From Nitrobacter sp035546855 (lineage in GTDB: Bacteria > Pseudomonadota > Alphaproteobacteria > Rhizobiales > Xanthobacteraceae), in NCBI GenBank assembly GCA_035546855.1, contig DASZVY010000094.1, forward strand, positions 1 to 64,000: a DNA stretch of 64,000 bases, in the 5' to 3' direction. The first letter of the stretch is position 1; the number at the start of each line of letters is the position of its first letter. A model generated the notes under the pieces. The model was not told where the DNA came from and made no database searches. It worked only from the letters and a program-made list of their open reading frames with translations. A program made the translations under genes and the position numbers. This document shows, piece by piece, positions 18,298-28,477 of this stretch.

Positions 18298-19068
18298 ATG
18301 AGCTTTTTCGGCAGACTGATCGGCAGGTACGAACCAAAGCCGGGAGTTCCCCAGGTTTCCGCCAATCGGCTTAAAGCCGATTTGCTGGCGCTGAACCGCC
18401 CAACCGCGCCCTTCATCATCAGGGAATGCACTGCCGATGATCCGGAGAATGCCGATCTGGTCGCCGAGTGGCGCATGCGCGAGCCCGCCTGGTACACGAT
18501 CTTCGGCTCGGCCGACCTGTCGCACAGTTTTCAGGTCTTCATGCGGCTGCTGGAGGATCGGCACGAGGTTCAAAGCATTGACTGGGTGTGGGACGTGCAT
18601 TGGTCCGTGGGAGTTCCCTCCTTCAGCTACTCCAAAACGTGGTCGCGCGGACAGCAATGGGAGTATCGCGGCAGCATTCGCCCTTTCTACGAGACCACGC
18701 CGAGCGGTGAGCGTGTGGCCTACCGGTTTTCCAGCTCGGAGCTGAAGAAGCCGTTGCGTGATGTCGTGACCGGCTCGGGCTGGTCGTGGCGCAGTCGCTT
18801 CGCCGGTTGGCTGCCCGGCGGCAGTCGCGCAGAGGTTCTGCGACAGGGACAGCCTAAAAGCGCAAGAAAGCGCTGGATCTTCACCGGCGCGGCTTTCGTT
18901 GTCGCATTCGGCGTGACTCACAATCTTTTGGCGCCGATTGGCATGATCGCCACGGCAAATCCGACGCTGGGAAACTGGCGCGGGCTTGTCATCACGACCC
19001 AAATGGTTGTCGCAGCAGTCGTGGCATTGATCGTCGCGCGCATCGTTTTCGGGCGCATGAGTCACTGA
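18298..19068 (+). CDS. Hypothetical protein with C-terminal membrane helices
   Basis: 256 aa from the ATG at 18298 with AGAGGA upstream. The first ~190 residues are soluble (MSFFGRLIGRYEPKPGVPQV; Trp-rich DWVWDVHWSVGVPSF), then two hydrophobic segments at about 200-220 and 232-252. Possibly a tail-anchored cytoplasmic-facing domain. I do not recognise the family. Confidence 0.65.
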   Translation: MSFFGRLIGRYEPKPGVPQVSANRLKADLLALNRPTAPFIIRECTADDPENADLVAEWRMREPAWYTIFGSADLSHSFQVFMRLLEDRHEVQSIDWVWDVHWSVGVPSFSYSKTWSRGQQWEYRGSIRPFYETTPSGERVAYRFSSSELKKPLRDVVTGSGWSWRSRFAGWLPGGSRAEVLRQGQPKSARKRWIFTGAAFVVAFGVTHNLLAPIGMIATANPTLGNWRGLVITTQMVVAAVVALIVARIVFGRMSH

Positions 19069-19141
19069 TCGCTGGAATCATGTTGTCGTTCAGCGAATTC
19101 CGACCGATTTTTGGATTCGGAAGAGCGACAATGTAAATGTA

Positions 19142-19185
19142 GTTATCATCTTCACCCGGTGCAGTGCTCCGCACCGGATGATAAC
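19142..19185. repeat. Interrupted palindrome downstream of the 18298 gene
   Basis: Nested inverted arms GTTATCAT ... ATGATAAC and CCGGTGC ... GCACCGG, with six unpaired bases on one side. Could be a terminator stem (no clear T-run) or an end sequence of inserted DNA; the IS remnants begin downstream. Confidence 0.4.
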
Positions 19186-19529
19186 CACGTTTATGCCGTA
19201 GCCATCTAAATTTCCAGGTGAAGGCTGCTCGAACAATGCATTTTACCTTTCCCCGCAGTCATGCGTTTCAGCGTGACCGCGTCACCGTCAGCGAAGACCG
19301 CAAGGCAACTTCTCAATGCCTGGTGGAGTTCGGTGACGGAAGTTACGGTGATCGGCGAGTGGTGTCCCGATGGCGATGCTCTTCATCTCTCCATTCCCGC
19401 CTATCGAACAGCAAAGAGAACAAAGGTTGAGTCGCGCTCTTGGCGTCTTGTTCGGGGAAGGAACGGCGGCTGGCGGTCGGAGCGCGTATCGTGAGGCCGG
19501 CGCGATCCTGGCAAGGGTAAAGGGTCTAT

Positions 19530-19740
19530 ATGGTGAGCCATCCGGTCGACTTCCGAAGGCATCGATGGTCTGTTGGCGCTGGTGCGGGGTACCGGCTTGG
19601 ATCCGTTCGACGGCGCGCTGTATGTGTTCCGGGCGAAACGGGCCGATTAGATCAAAATCGTATGGTGGGACGGTAGTGGCGCGTGTTTGTATTTGAAGTG
19701 GCTAGAGAAGGCACGGTTGTCTGGCCGCGGATCGGCCATC
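19530..19740 (+). pseudogene. IS66-family TnpB remnant
   Basis: Plus-strand reading gives IDGLLALVRGTGLDPFDGAL, YVFRAKRAD, an in-frame TAG at about 19648, then IKIVWWDGSGACLYLKWLEK. This is the IS66 accessory protein TnpB (typical FVFRGRRxDLIKIIWHDGQG). The N-terminal part is in another frame, so the gene has at least one frameshift and one nonsense codon. Confidence 0.75.
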
Positions 19741-19860
19741 ATCGGGTCCAGCTGCATCATGTCGTGCGTCCGGAATCGGTCGGATAGATAACGCTGCGGC
19801 ACAGTGACTCTGGCCGCGAAAGGAGCGGGCAATAGATTGCCGAGTATGCTCTGATCGGAC

Positions 19861-20009
19861 ATGGGATCCCCTGAATTTGAGCTTCCGGATGACGTCGATG
19901 CGCTGAAGGCGATGATCATCGCCATGGATGCACAGCGGGCTCGCAGGTTAAGGCGCGGAATGCCGAACTCGAACAGCGCAACACGCATCTTGAGGCGGTG
20001 ACCAGAACG
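19861..20009 (+). pseudogene. IS66-family TnpC N-terminal remnant
   Basis: ATG at 19861 begins FELPDDVDALKAMIIAMDAQ, and after a one-base shift continues VKARNAELEQRNTHLEAVTR, matching the N-terminal coiled coil of IS66 TnpC. It lies downstream of the TnpB remnant in the correct order and orientation, so both come from one IS66 element truncated by the IS110 remnant that follows. Confidence 0.7.
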
Positions 20010-20114
20010 TAAGACCGTATGTCCGCCTCTGTCGGTGAGGTGGCTCGCCCTACACTGCGCGTCCGAGGATTGCTCGGGCTGGCCGAGCCGATCCTCATCA
20101 CAGGAGGACGAGCC

Positions 20115-20583
20115 GTGGCAGATTATAGGGAAGCATTTGTCGGAATCGATGTCGCGAAGTTGAGGAACGCGATCGCGATTGCACGATGCCGGCCGGGAGG
20201 GAGAGGTTCGCTTCTTCGGTGAGGTCGACGCATCAGATACGAGCATGAGCCGCGTTATCCAGCGGAGCGCCGCGAAGTTCGATCGTGTGCATTTCTGCTA
20301 CGAGGTCGGCCCGACCAGCTATGGTCTCTATCGGCCGATCTGATCGCTAGGCCTGAATGCATAGTGGTCGCCCCATCGCTGATCCCAAGGAAGCCCGGCG
20401 ATCGGGTGAAAGACGAACCGCCGGGATGCTATCGCGTTGGCTCGGCTGCTGCGTGCCGACGAACTGACGGCGGTTTGGGTTCCTGATGAAGGTCACGAAG
20501 CCATGCGGGATCTCGTCCGCGCCCGGGCGGACGCAGTCGAGACGCTTCGTGTCCACCGGCAGCATGTGAGCGCCTTCATGCTC
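20115..20583 (+). pseudogene. IS110-family transposase, broken
   Basis: GTG at 20115 with AGGAGG upstream opens ADYREAFVGIDVAKLRNAIA, the DEDD N-terminus of IS110. Frameshifts then separate EGEVRFFGEVDASDTSMSRV, FDRVHFCYEVGPTSYGLYR, KTNRRDAIALARLLRADELT and AMRDLVRARADAVETLRVHR. Stops occur near 20340. The C-terminal half is missing beyond 20583. Dead copy. Confidence 0.75.
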
Positions 20584-20693
20584 ATGCACTCGCGGGATTG
20601 AACTGATGGGTGACGCGACAGGTAATCGCGATATTAATTATCGTATGACCGGGCGGGATCATGTCGGGTTCATTCTATCGCGGGTATGACGAG

Positions 20694-21692
20694 TCAATCA
20701 CAAGAGCTTTTGGTCTTGCCAAATACGATCCTCGCAGCGTTGTTGTGGAGGATGTCGGCAGCGACGGTTTCGGGCAGCGAGGTGATCGTAGGCAACGACT
20801 TTACGCCACGGGGATCCCCGATCTCGAATGGGAAATCCGTGCCGAACATGACCTGCTCATGCCCGACGAGATCGATCAGGTAGCGCAGCGGCGTCGGATG
20901 GGCGACGACGGTATCGTAGAAGATCTGCGTCAGGTATGAACTCGGCGGCCGCGAGATGTTCTTGCGGCAATCGGGATTGGCCTCGTAGCGCGGCGCCTCA
21001 TAGGCGAGATCGAGCCGTCCGGCGAGCATCGCGAGCGTGCCGCCGCCATGGGCTAGCACCAGTTTCAACCCCGGATGGCGCTCGAACACACCGGCGAAGA
21101 TAAGACGCGCGACGCAGAGCGCGGTCTCCGATGGCCAGCCGACGAGCTGAAGCATGGTGTATCGGCCGAACGCCGGTCGTTCGACGCCGGTGGTCGGATG
21201 CATGAACACGATGACGCCGCGTCGCGCGCATTCGGCAAACAGCGGCTCGAATGCGGGATCGTCGAGCGGCCGTCCCGCCGCGGAGGTGGGCAGCGCCACC
21301 CCAGTCAGTCCGTCCTCGTCGAGGGCGCGGGAGATCTCGGCAACGGCGTGCTCAGGCTCGGTCAGCGCGGGGATCGCCAGTCCGCCATGGCGCTTGCCGG
21401 CCGCCTTGACGAAATCGGCGGTCTGCCGGTTCAGGCGGCGGGCGAAGGCACGGTCGGCGCCCCAACTCGCATGGCTGACGATGCGGGGCGGCGGCGACAC
21501 CAGTTGTAGCGCGATCTTGCGCTTCGCAACGCTACACGCGGCGCCCTCGATGTCGAACAGCAACGGGTCCAGCGGGCCGTAGCCGCCGAACCCGAAACCG
21601 TCGCCCTTCGCCTCGATGCCGAAGGCCTTCTCACGCGCGAGCTCCGACAGGAAGCCGCGCGTGAGCGCGTGGGCGTGAACGTCGATGGTCAT
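20694..21692 (-). CDS. ACMSD-like amidohydrolase-superfamily protein
   Basis: 332 aa, last gene of the minus-strand operon, overlapping the binding-protein gene by 4 bp. Metal ligands DVHAHAL at the N-terminus, the FMHP histidine, the LAHGGG catalytic histidine and MFGTDFPFEIGD aspartate are all present, so it should be an active zinc hydrolase or decarboxylase of the amidohydrolase 2 family. It acts in the cytoplasm, probably on the compound imported and opened by the neighbouring gene products. It is the complete counterpart of the altered protein at 5958-6935. Confidence 0.88.
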   Translation of the reverse strand: MTIDVHAHALTRGFLSELAREKAFGIEAKGDGFGFGGYGPLDPLLFDIEGAACSVAKRKIALQLVSPPPRIVSHASWGADRAFARRLNRQTADFVKAAGKRHGGLAIPALTEPEHAVAEISRALDEDGLTGVALPTSAAGRPLDDPAFEPLFAECARRGVIVFMHPTTGVERPAFGRYTMLQLVGWPSETALCVARLIFAGVFERHPGLKLVLAHGGGTLAMLAGRLDLAYEAPRYEANPDCRKNISRPPSSYLTQIFYDTVVAHPTPLRYLIDLVGHEQVMFGTDFPFEIGDPRGVKSLPTITSLPETVAADILHNNAARIVFGKTKSSCD

Positions 21693-22894
21693 TCAAACGG
21701 CTCGCGCGGATAGCGGACCTTCGCCGCCGCGATATCGGCCGGATAGACCGGGACCGCGACGCCGCCCTGAACCTGCGAGATCACAGCCGACGCCTTCCTG
21801 TCGACGCCGGTCTGGTCAAACTGCAGTCGACCGAAAAAGGTCTCGACGTTGAGCTGCAGCATGGCCTCGCGCACCTTCACCGGATCGAGCGAGCCAGCCT
21901 TCTCGATCGCGAGCTGCAAAGCCAGCGCGCCGGCCGTGCCCGATGCCGTGATGTAGTTTGGCTTGCCGTGGAACTGCTTCTCGTATCCGGACACGTAGGC
22001 GGCCGCGTCGGGGATCAGCGGGCCCTTGTATTTGACGCCCGGATCCCAGATCTGGACCCCGACAAGGTCTTCGGCTGCGGGGCCGAGAGCGCTGAGAACG
22101 TCGGGGATACCGACCGCAAACGCAAAGCCGATGATCTTCGGATTGACCTTCAGGGTCTGCAACGCCTTCACGAGTTGGATCGAATCCTGCACGTAGCCGG
22201 TCAGGATCAGCACTTCGGGATTGGCGTCCTTCAGCGCGGTCGCGACCGACGACAGATCGACCGCTCCCTTCGGATATTTGTTGTTGTAGACGATCTTGAA
22301 GCCGAGCGCCTCGGACTTCTTCTGCGCGGCGCCCGCAAAGACGTTGGGAAACAGATCGTCGGGGCCGGCGATCGCGACGGTCGTCGGAGGCGCCGGCAGT
22401 GACTTGATCATGTCCAGCATCGGGTCGAGCGTGGTCGAGGCGAGCGGCGCCGGACAGAAGATGAACTTGTAGCCGCGCTGGTAGAGGCTGTCAGCCGTGG
22501 CCATGGGCGTCATGGTGAGAACCTTGTACTTCTCGCTGATCGCCGCGGTTGCGGTCGCAATGCCGGACGAATACGGGCCCAGGATGAACCTGACGTTGTC
22601 TTCTGTGATGAGCTTTTCGGTCAGACGGGCGGAGCTCTGCGGCTTGCTCTCGTCGTCATAATAGATAACCTGGACCTTGTACTTCTTGCCGCCGACATTG
22701 ATGCCGCCGGCGGCGTTGACGAGCTTCTCCCAATAGGCATAGCCGTTCTTGAGAAGATTTCCCTCACGCGAGAAGTTGCCGGTCAAGCTTACGGCTGCGC
22801 CGATTTTGACGGTGTTCTCCGCGAGAGCTCCGGTCGCGAACGTCAAGCTGGCGGCAAGCGCGCCAGCCAAAAACGCAAATCTCGTCATCCTCAT
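21689..22894 (-). CDS. ABC transporter substrate-binding protein, branched-chain amino-acid type
   Basis: 401 aa with a Sec signal peptide (MRMTRFAFLAGALAASLTFA ... ALAEN). The mature chain has the Peripla_BP_6 / LivJ fold opening (VKIGAAVSLTGNFSREGNLL) and the hinge region GPYSSGIATATAAISEKY. It provides ligand to the LivHMGF-type importer encoded upstream in the same operon. Placement after the cyclic amidohydrolase gene instead of beside the permeases is unusual but the strand and spacing (12 bp) indicate one transcript. Confidence 0.9.
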   Translation of the reverse strand: MRMTRFAFLAGALAASLTFATGALAENTVKIGAAVSLTGNFSREGNLLKNGYAYWEKLVNAAGGINVGGKKYKVQVIYYDDESKPQSSARLTEKLITEDNVRFILGPYSSGIATATAAISEKYKVLTMTPMATADSLYQRGYKFIFCPAPLASTTLDPMLDMIKSLPAPPTTVAIAGPDDLFPNVFAGAAQKKSEALGFKIVYNNKYPKGAVDLSSVATALKDANPEVLILTGYVQDSIQLVKALQTLKVNPKIIGFAFAVGIPDVLSALGPAAEDLVGVQIWDPGVKYKGPLIPDAAAYVSGYEKQFHGKPNYITASGTAGALALQLAIEKAGSLDPVKVREAMLQLNVETFFGRLQFDQTGVDRKASAVISQVQGGVAVPVYPADIAAAKVRYPREPFE

Positions 22895-22906
22895 TGTGCC
22901 CGTCCT

Positions 22907-24313
22907 TCAATTTGCAGTGGAAGTGGAGCGACCGGCGGTACCTGGCGTAAACCGGCCGTAGCCCGGTGAGCCAACGACCTTGCCGTCGCGCATAACCACG
23001 GTGCCACGAACGATGCCATGGGTCGCGGTACCCTTGGTGCGCATGCCGACCCAACTCGTATGCGCCGATTTCGACAACATGTCCTCGTGCCGGAATTCGC
23101 CTTCGCGCGTCATGTCGACGATGGTGAAGTCGGCGTCGGAGCCGATCTGGATCACGCCCTTCTTCGGATAGATCCCGAAGGTGCGGGCTGGCTTCTCCGC
23201 CGCCATCCGCGCGACCTGGTTCAGCGTCAGCTTGCCTTCGTTAACCGCGTTCATCATTAGCGGCACGAACTCCTGCGCGCCGGTCATGCCGAGCGGCACC
23301 GAGAACATGTCCTTCCAGCCGGGCTCGACGTCCTCGCGGGTATGCGGCGCATGCTCGAGCACGATGAAATCGGCAACGCCGTTCTCGATCGCCTTCCAGC
23401 CGTGCTCCGGCGCATAGCCCCAATTGTAGGTATAGGGGCCGACCTTCTCCATCTGCTCGCGCGTCATGAACAGTGTGCCAAGCTCGAGCTCCGAGGTGAC
23501 GTCCTGTCCGAGATCGAACTTCGCGTGCCGAATCATCTCGTTGGCGCCGGGCGGCATCACGCCGAGATGCAGCACATGCAGCCTGACCCCCACAATCCGC
23601 GCGTAATAGAGCGAGGCGGCAAGTCCCGCCACCATGCCGTGGCCGTACATGTAACCCTTCGAGAAGCTCTCCTGATAGGCCATGGCGTCAGTGTGGCCCT
23701 TGTCGATGTAATCGCGGAACGTCAGCCGCTTGCACCATTCCGGATCGTCGTGATGCACCGAAGCGACAAGGCCGGCGTCGCGGGTCGCCTCGTAAAGCTC
23801 GTAGAGGATGCCGTGGTCGAGCACGCCGAGTTCGGAGATGTAGGGATACACTTCTTTGATATGGCGCGTGTTGAAGATCTTGATGCCGATCGCGCCAGCC
23901 TTCGCCAGCGCCTCAACCGTGCGCGGATAGAGGCCACCGCCGTAAAGCGCATAGTCGACATGCGCCTTAGGCGCGACCATCGCCTTCTTCTCCTCGAAAT
24001 GCTCGAGGCTTGTCGGGTGCGGCGTGTTGTTGGTCATGTCAATGCAGAACGTCACGCCGCCGGCCGCAGCCGCCGCCGATCCGGTCAGGAAATCTTCCTT
24101 ATAGGTGTGGCCGGGCTCGCGGAAATGACAATGGACATGCCAGATGCCCGGCAGGACGTTCTGTCCGCGCGCATCGACACGCCTTGCGGCGTCGGGAAAC
24201 GGGCCGCCGATGGCGGCAATCGTCCCGTCTTTGACAGCGATGTCCGCGCGATAGGACGAGGTGGGCGACCAGATGGTGCCGTTTTCGATGACAAGGTCGT
24301 AGGCTACGCTCAC
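22907..24313 (-). CDS. Dihydroorotase/allantoinase-family cyclic amidohydrolase with altered active-site residues
   Basis: 468 aa. The fold is that of dihydroorotase, allantoinase and hydantoinase: VIENGTIWSP, GIWHVHCHFREPG (metal ligands His61 and His63), GIKIFNT (candidate carbamylated lysine), later VHHDDPEW and LHVLHLG histidines, and the C-terminal SDADFTIVD strand. Two conserved positions differ. The residue usually Asp before HxH (PGxxDxHxH) is His59, and the usually Asp in TDHAPH is Glu (VLEHAPHT). Metal binding should persist but catalysis or specificity may differ. It probably opens a cyclic amide or ureide ring imported by the same operon. Confidence 0.85.
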   Translation of the reverse strand: MSVAYDLVIENGTIWSPTSSYRADIAVKDGTIAAIGGPFPDAARRVDARGQNVLPGIWHVHCHFREPGHTYKEDFLTGSAAAAAGGVTFCIDMTNNTPHPTSLEHFEEKKAMVAPKAHVDYALYGGGLYPRTVEALAKAGAIGIKIFNTRHIKEVYPYISELGVLDHGILYELYEATRDAGLVASVHHDDPEWCKRLTFRDYIDKGHTDAMAYQESFSKGYMYGHGMVAGLAASLYYARIVGVRLHVLHLGVMPPGANEMIRHAKFDLGQDVTSELELGTLFMTREQMEKVGPYTYNWGYAPEHGWKAIENGVADFIVLEHAPHTREDVEPGWKDMFSVPLGMTGAQEFVPLMMNAVNEGKLTLNQVARMAAEKPARTFGIYPKKGVIQIGSDADFTIVDMTREGEFRHEDMLSKSAHTSWVGMRTKGTATHGIVRGTVVMRDGKVVGSPGYGRFTPGTAGRSTSTAN

Positions 24314-24330
24314 TCAGTCCTCCAGTTGAA

Positions 24331-25043
24331 TTATTGTAGGCCGAGATAGGCCGTACGGATATCGTCGCGACGCAGAAGCGCGGACGACGGGCCGTCGATG
24401 ATGATCCTGCCGGTGTCAAGCACATAGCCGCGGTCGGCGATTTCGAGTGCAAGGCCGACGTCCTGCTCGACCAACAAGATGCTGACGCCGCGGTCGCTGT
24501 TAATTGTGCGGACCACGCCGGCGATGCGTTCGACGACCACGGGAGCGAGGCCCAGTGACATCTCGTCGATCAGCAGCATCTTCGGACGCGCCATCAGCGC
24601 GCGGCCGATCGCGCACATTTGCTGCTCCCCGCCGGAAAGCAGGCCCGACAGGCCATGCTGCAGGCGCACCAGCTCCGGGAACAGGCTGAAGACGAAATCG
24701 ATGTCCTCAGCCTTGTGCGACATGTCGGGCGCGGCCCGCGAGCCCAACTCGAGATTCTGGCGCACGGTCAACCCCTGAAACAGGCGGCGCCCTTCCGGCA
24801 CCATGGCAAGGCCGAGCCGCGCGCGTTCGTAGGGCGGCACATCGAGAATCGCCCGCCCTTCAAAATGGATGGTTCCCGAATGCGGCGCGACGAGGCCGGT
24901 CAGGGTTCGCAGCAGGGTCGTCTTGCCGGCGCCGTTGGCGCCGACGAGCGCCACGATCTCACCCCGCTGCAACTCGAATCCCACATTAACCAGCACGCGG
25001 CTGTCGCCGTAACTCACCGCGAGCTGGTCGACTGCGAGCAGGC

Positions 25044-25047
<4 letters not shown>
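24331..25047 (-). CDS. LivF-type ABC transporter ATP-binding protein
   Basis: 238 aa. Walker A GANGAGKTT near residue 36, signature LSGGEQQMCAIGRAL, Walker B MLLIDEMSLGLAP and switch LVEQD are present. Sequence style (AVSYGDSRVLVNVGFELQRG, later PEGRRLFQGLTV) is that of LivF. Overlaps LivG by 4 bp. Confidence 0.93.
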
Positions 25048-25782
<735 letters not shown>

Positions 25783-25796
<14 letters not shown>

Positions 25797-26772
25797 TGCC
25801 CCTCCTGATCGATCGGACAAGCTGCGCGGACGCATCGATGATGCCTTGCGGAGCTACGAGACAGACGACGACGATCAAAACTCCAAAGATGAGCTGGTGT
25901 GCGTGGAGGAAACCGCTCCAGACCAGTGTCGAGACGATCTCGATCACGAAGGCTCCGATTACCGGCCCGAGAATGCTCCCCATGCCGCCGATAATCAGCA
26001 TGATGTAGGCCTTGACGCCGATCGCCGGATCGAAGGCACTGGACGGCTCGATGAAGGTGATCCAGTAGGCCCACACGCCGCCGGCAAATCCGGTGAGGCC
26101 TGCGCTGATCGACCAGGCGTAGACCTTGGCCTTGGTGGTGTTGATGCCCATCACCGCGGCCGCGCGTTCGCTGTCGCGGATGGCGCGCAACGCAAAGCCG
26201 AGTGGACACCTGAGTAGGATCGTGACGACGGCGGTCGAGGCGACTGCGCCGGCAAGCATCAGATAATAGAGCGCAATGTAGAGCGGCTTCGGATCCCAGT
26301 CGCTGAGAGGCAGCGCGAGGCCCTGCGCGCCGCCGGTGATGCCGCCGATCTGGATGATGATCTGGATGGCCGCGAGGTTGAGCGCCACGGTCGCGATGGC
26401 GAAGTAATGCCCCTTCAGCCGCAGGATTGGCCAGCCGAGGATGAAGGCGCATGCCGCCGAGACGAGTATCGACAGCACGAGCCCCGCCGCGAAGGGCATG
26501 CCCGCGACCATCGCGGCGCCGCAGGCATAGGCACCGACGCCGAAGAAAACGCCGTTGCCGAACGCGTGATATCCGGTGATGCCGACGATGACGTTGAGGC
26601 CTTGCGTCACGATCACATACATCAGGACCGTGGTCAGCACGCGCAGCCAGTAGGCACTGATGCCGATCGGCGCCGCGCACAGCACCAGAACCCCGATGCC
26701 AACGGCGATCCAGACCAGCGGTCGCACCGTAGCCGCTTTCGTCGCCTGCTGCACGATGGCGGTCTCGCTCAT
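25783..26772 (-). CDS. LivM-type ABC transporter permease
   Basis: 329 aa with about eight to ten hydrophobic segments and the BPD_transp_2 fold. GITGYHAFGNGVFFGVGAYA is the LivM N-terminal signature and the AIRDSERAAAVMGINTTKAK loop contacts the ATPase. It overlaps the LivH gene by 4 bp. Confidence 0.92.
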
Positions 26773-27641
26773 GCGTGCTCTCCAAAGAACGCGCGGCCGA
26801 ACAGGCCCTGCGGCCGCACCACGAGCACGCCGAGGAACATGGCGAAGGCGACGATTTCCTGGAAATTCGTTCCGAGCCAGTAGGCCGCCCAGGCCTGTAC
26901 GAGCCCGTAGAGGAAGCCGGCAACGATACAGCCCTCGACGCTGCCAATGCCGCCCAGCACGGTGATCACGAAGACCGCGCCGAGGAAACTTACCCCCATA
27001 GTCGGCGATATCGGGAACAGCATGCTCGACAGCGTGCCGGCCGCCCCGGCCAGTGCCGCCCCGGCGCCCGCCGTCAGCGCAAACACCTTCTGCGGGTTGA
27101 TGCCCATCAGGTTCGACATCTCGCGATCCAGCGCGGTCGCGAGAATGGCCTGCCCCATGCTGGCGCGGCGCAGGAAGACAAAGAATGCGATGCCGATCGT
27201 AAGCGAGAGGCCGGCGGCGAGCAGCCTGACCAGCGGGACAAGGGTGCCGAATAAGGCAACGGATGTGCTGGCGTAGGATGCATTCACTGAACGAACGTCG
27301 GAGGTGAAGGCGATCACCGTGGCATCGGTGAGGATGAGATCAATCCCGAACGTCACGACGAGCGAGAGCAGAAGGCTGGTGCGGATGATGCGGTTGAGGA
27401 TCAGCCGCTGGATGCCATAGCCCAGCACGAACGTCGCCAGCATCGAGACTGGCATGGCGACCAGCGGGTCGATGCCGAACTGCGAGAACAGGACATAGGT
27501 GATGTATGCGCCGAGCGTGATGAACGAAGTATGGGCGAGATTGATGACCCCCATCACCCCCCACACCATTGAAAAGCCCACCGTCGCGAGACCATAAAGT
27601 CCCCCCAGCAGGATGCCGTTGACGGTGGCCTGTGCAAGCAT
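26769..27641 (-). CDS. LivH-type ABC transporter permease
   Basis: 290 aa from the ATG at 27641, with AAGG seven bases upstream; the longer frame to 27740 crosses the promoter region and lacks a ribosome site. It has LivH features (NGILLGGLYGLATVGFSMVW; GVINLAHTSFITLGAYITYV; the ATALDREMSNLMGINPQKVF loop) and about eight membrane segments. It is the first gene of the seven-gene minus-strand operon and diverges from the GntR regulator 71 bp away. Confidence 0.92.
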   Translation of the reverse strand: MLAQATVNGILLGGLYGLATVGFSMVWGVMGVINLAHTSFITLGAYITYVLFSQFGIDPLVAMPVSMLATFVLGYGIQRLILNRIIRTSLLLSLVVTFGIDLILTDATVIAFTSDVRSVNASYASTSVALFGTLVPLVRLLAAGLSLTIGIAFFVFLRRASMGQAILATALDREMSNLMGINPQKVFALTAGAGAALAGAAGTLSSMLFPISPTMGVSFLGAVFVITVLGGIGSVEGCIVAGFLYGLVQAWAAYWLGTNFQEIVAFAMFLGVLVVRPQGLFGRAFFGEHA

Positions 27642-27664
27642 CACAAAACCTTGCAGACTAAGGG

Positions 27665-27693
27665 TTGCAAACCGTGCATACACAAAATATACA
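27665..27693 (+). promoter_or_regulatory. Divergent promoter region between the LivH operon and the GntR regulator
   Basis: Plus strand: TTGCAA (27665-27670), 17-bp spacer, TATACA (27688-27693) directed at the gntR gene. On the opposite strand TTGTCA and TATGCA overlap the same stretch with 18-bp spacing, pointing at livH. The core contains a repeated ATACA motif (CATACACAAAATATACAT) that could bind the regulator. Assignment is by sequence pattern only. Confidence 0.5.
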
Positions 27694-27712
27694 TAAAGTG
27701 ACAAAGGCCGCA

Positions 27713-28477
27713 ATGAACAAAATAAGCAAAAAGCCGGCATCGCGTTCGAACGCCCAGACGCTGAAGGGCGGCAGCAGCGAGCACGCCTATCGTGCGCTGA
27801 TGCAGGAGATCGTCTCGTTTAGCCTGATGCCCGGCGAGGATCTCGACGAGGCGACCCTGGTCGGGCGGCTCGGCGTGTCCCGCACGCCGGTGCGCGAGGC
27901 GCTAGTGCGGCTCGCCGCGGAAGGGCTCGTGCAACTCGTTCCCAATCGCGGCGCGCGGGTCGCTCCGATGGGCTGGAACGACATCCGGGAGCACCTCGAA
28001 GCGTTCGACGTATCGCAGCGGCTCGTCACCCGATGGGCGGCGGTTCGCCGCAGCGACGATCAGGTCGCCAGGATCGATATGGAGCGGAAAGCCTTCGAAA
28101 CGGCGTTCCGGTGCGACGACGCGGCTGCCATGCTGGACGCGAACTTCCGTTTTCATGCGGCGATCGGCGCCGCTTGCCGCAATTCGCTACTGTTGCGCTT
28201 CTATATCCAGCAACTCACGGCCGACCTGCGCATCGCGCGGCTTGCCATGACCAATGAATGTTTTACGAGCGAGCGCGCCTATCGCAGCCATGTCGGCGAG
28301 ATCGTGCGCGAGCATCGCGAACTGGTGGAGGCGATCCGCGATCGCGACGCCGACCGGTCGGAGGAACTGGCGCGCTCTCACGCCAACCTCGCGCGCAAGC
28401 GCGTATCGGAAAGCCTGACCCAAACGATGACGCCGGCGATGGAGATCCGGCTAGGCGAGGTGACGAGCGATGTGTGA
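27713..28477 (+). CDS. GntR-family (FCD/FadR subfamily) transcriptional regulator
   Basis: 254 aa from the ATG at 27713 (AAAGG upstream); a TTG at 27665 lies in the promoter and is rejected. The winged-helix domain (about residues 20-85) contains DEATLVGRLGVSRTPVREAL, and the C-terminal helical FCD domain has metal-ligand-like residues (ANFRFHAAIG; YRSHVGEIVREHRELVEAIR). FCD regulators sense organic acids or related metabolites. Divergent placement indicates control of the cyclic-amide operon (inference). Confidence 0.92.
   Translation: MNKISKKPASRSNAQTLKGGSSEHAYRALMQEIVSFSLMPGEDLDEATLVGRLGVSRTPVREALVRLAAEGLVQLVPNRGARVAPMGWNDIREHLEAFDVSQRLVTRWAAVRRSDDQVARIDMERKAFETAFRCDDAAAMLDANFRFHAAIGAACRNSLLLRFYIQQLTADLRIARLAMTNECFTSERAYRSHVGEIVREHRELVEAIRDRDADRSEELARSHANLARKRVSESLTQTMTPAMEIRLGEVTSDV

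Noticed and set aside
17731..19065. 444-codon minus-strand open frame
   Set aside because: Overlaps three better supported genes (LprI, the small membrane protein and the 18298 gene) and shows no domain.
19142..19185. Integron attC site
   Set aside because: No integrase or attC core sites (GTTRRRY) in the required layout; the palindrome is isolated.
23342..24349. 335-codon plus-strand open frame
   Set aside because: Antisense shadow of the cyclic amidohydrolase, which has a full set of family motifs.
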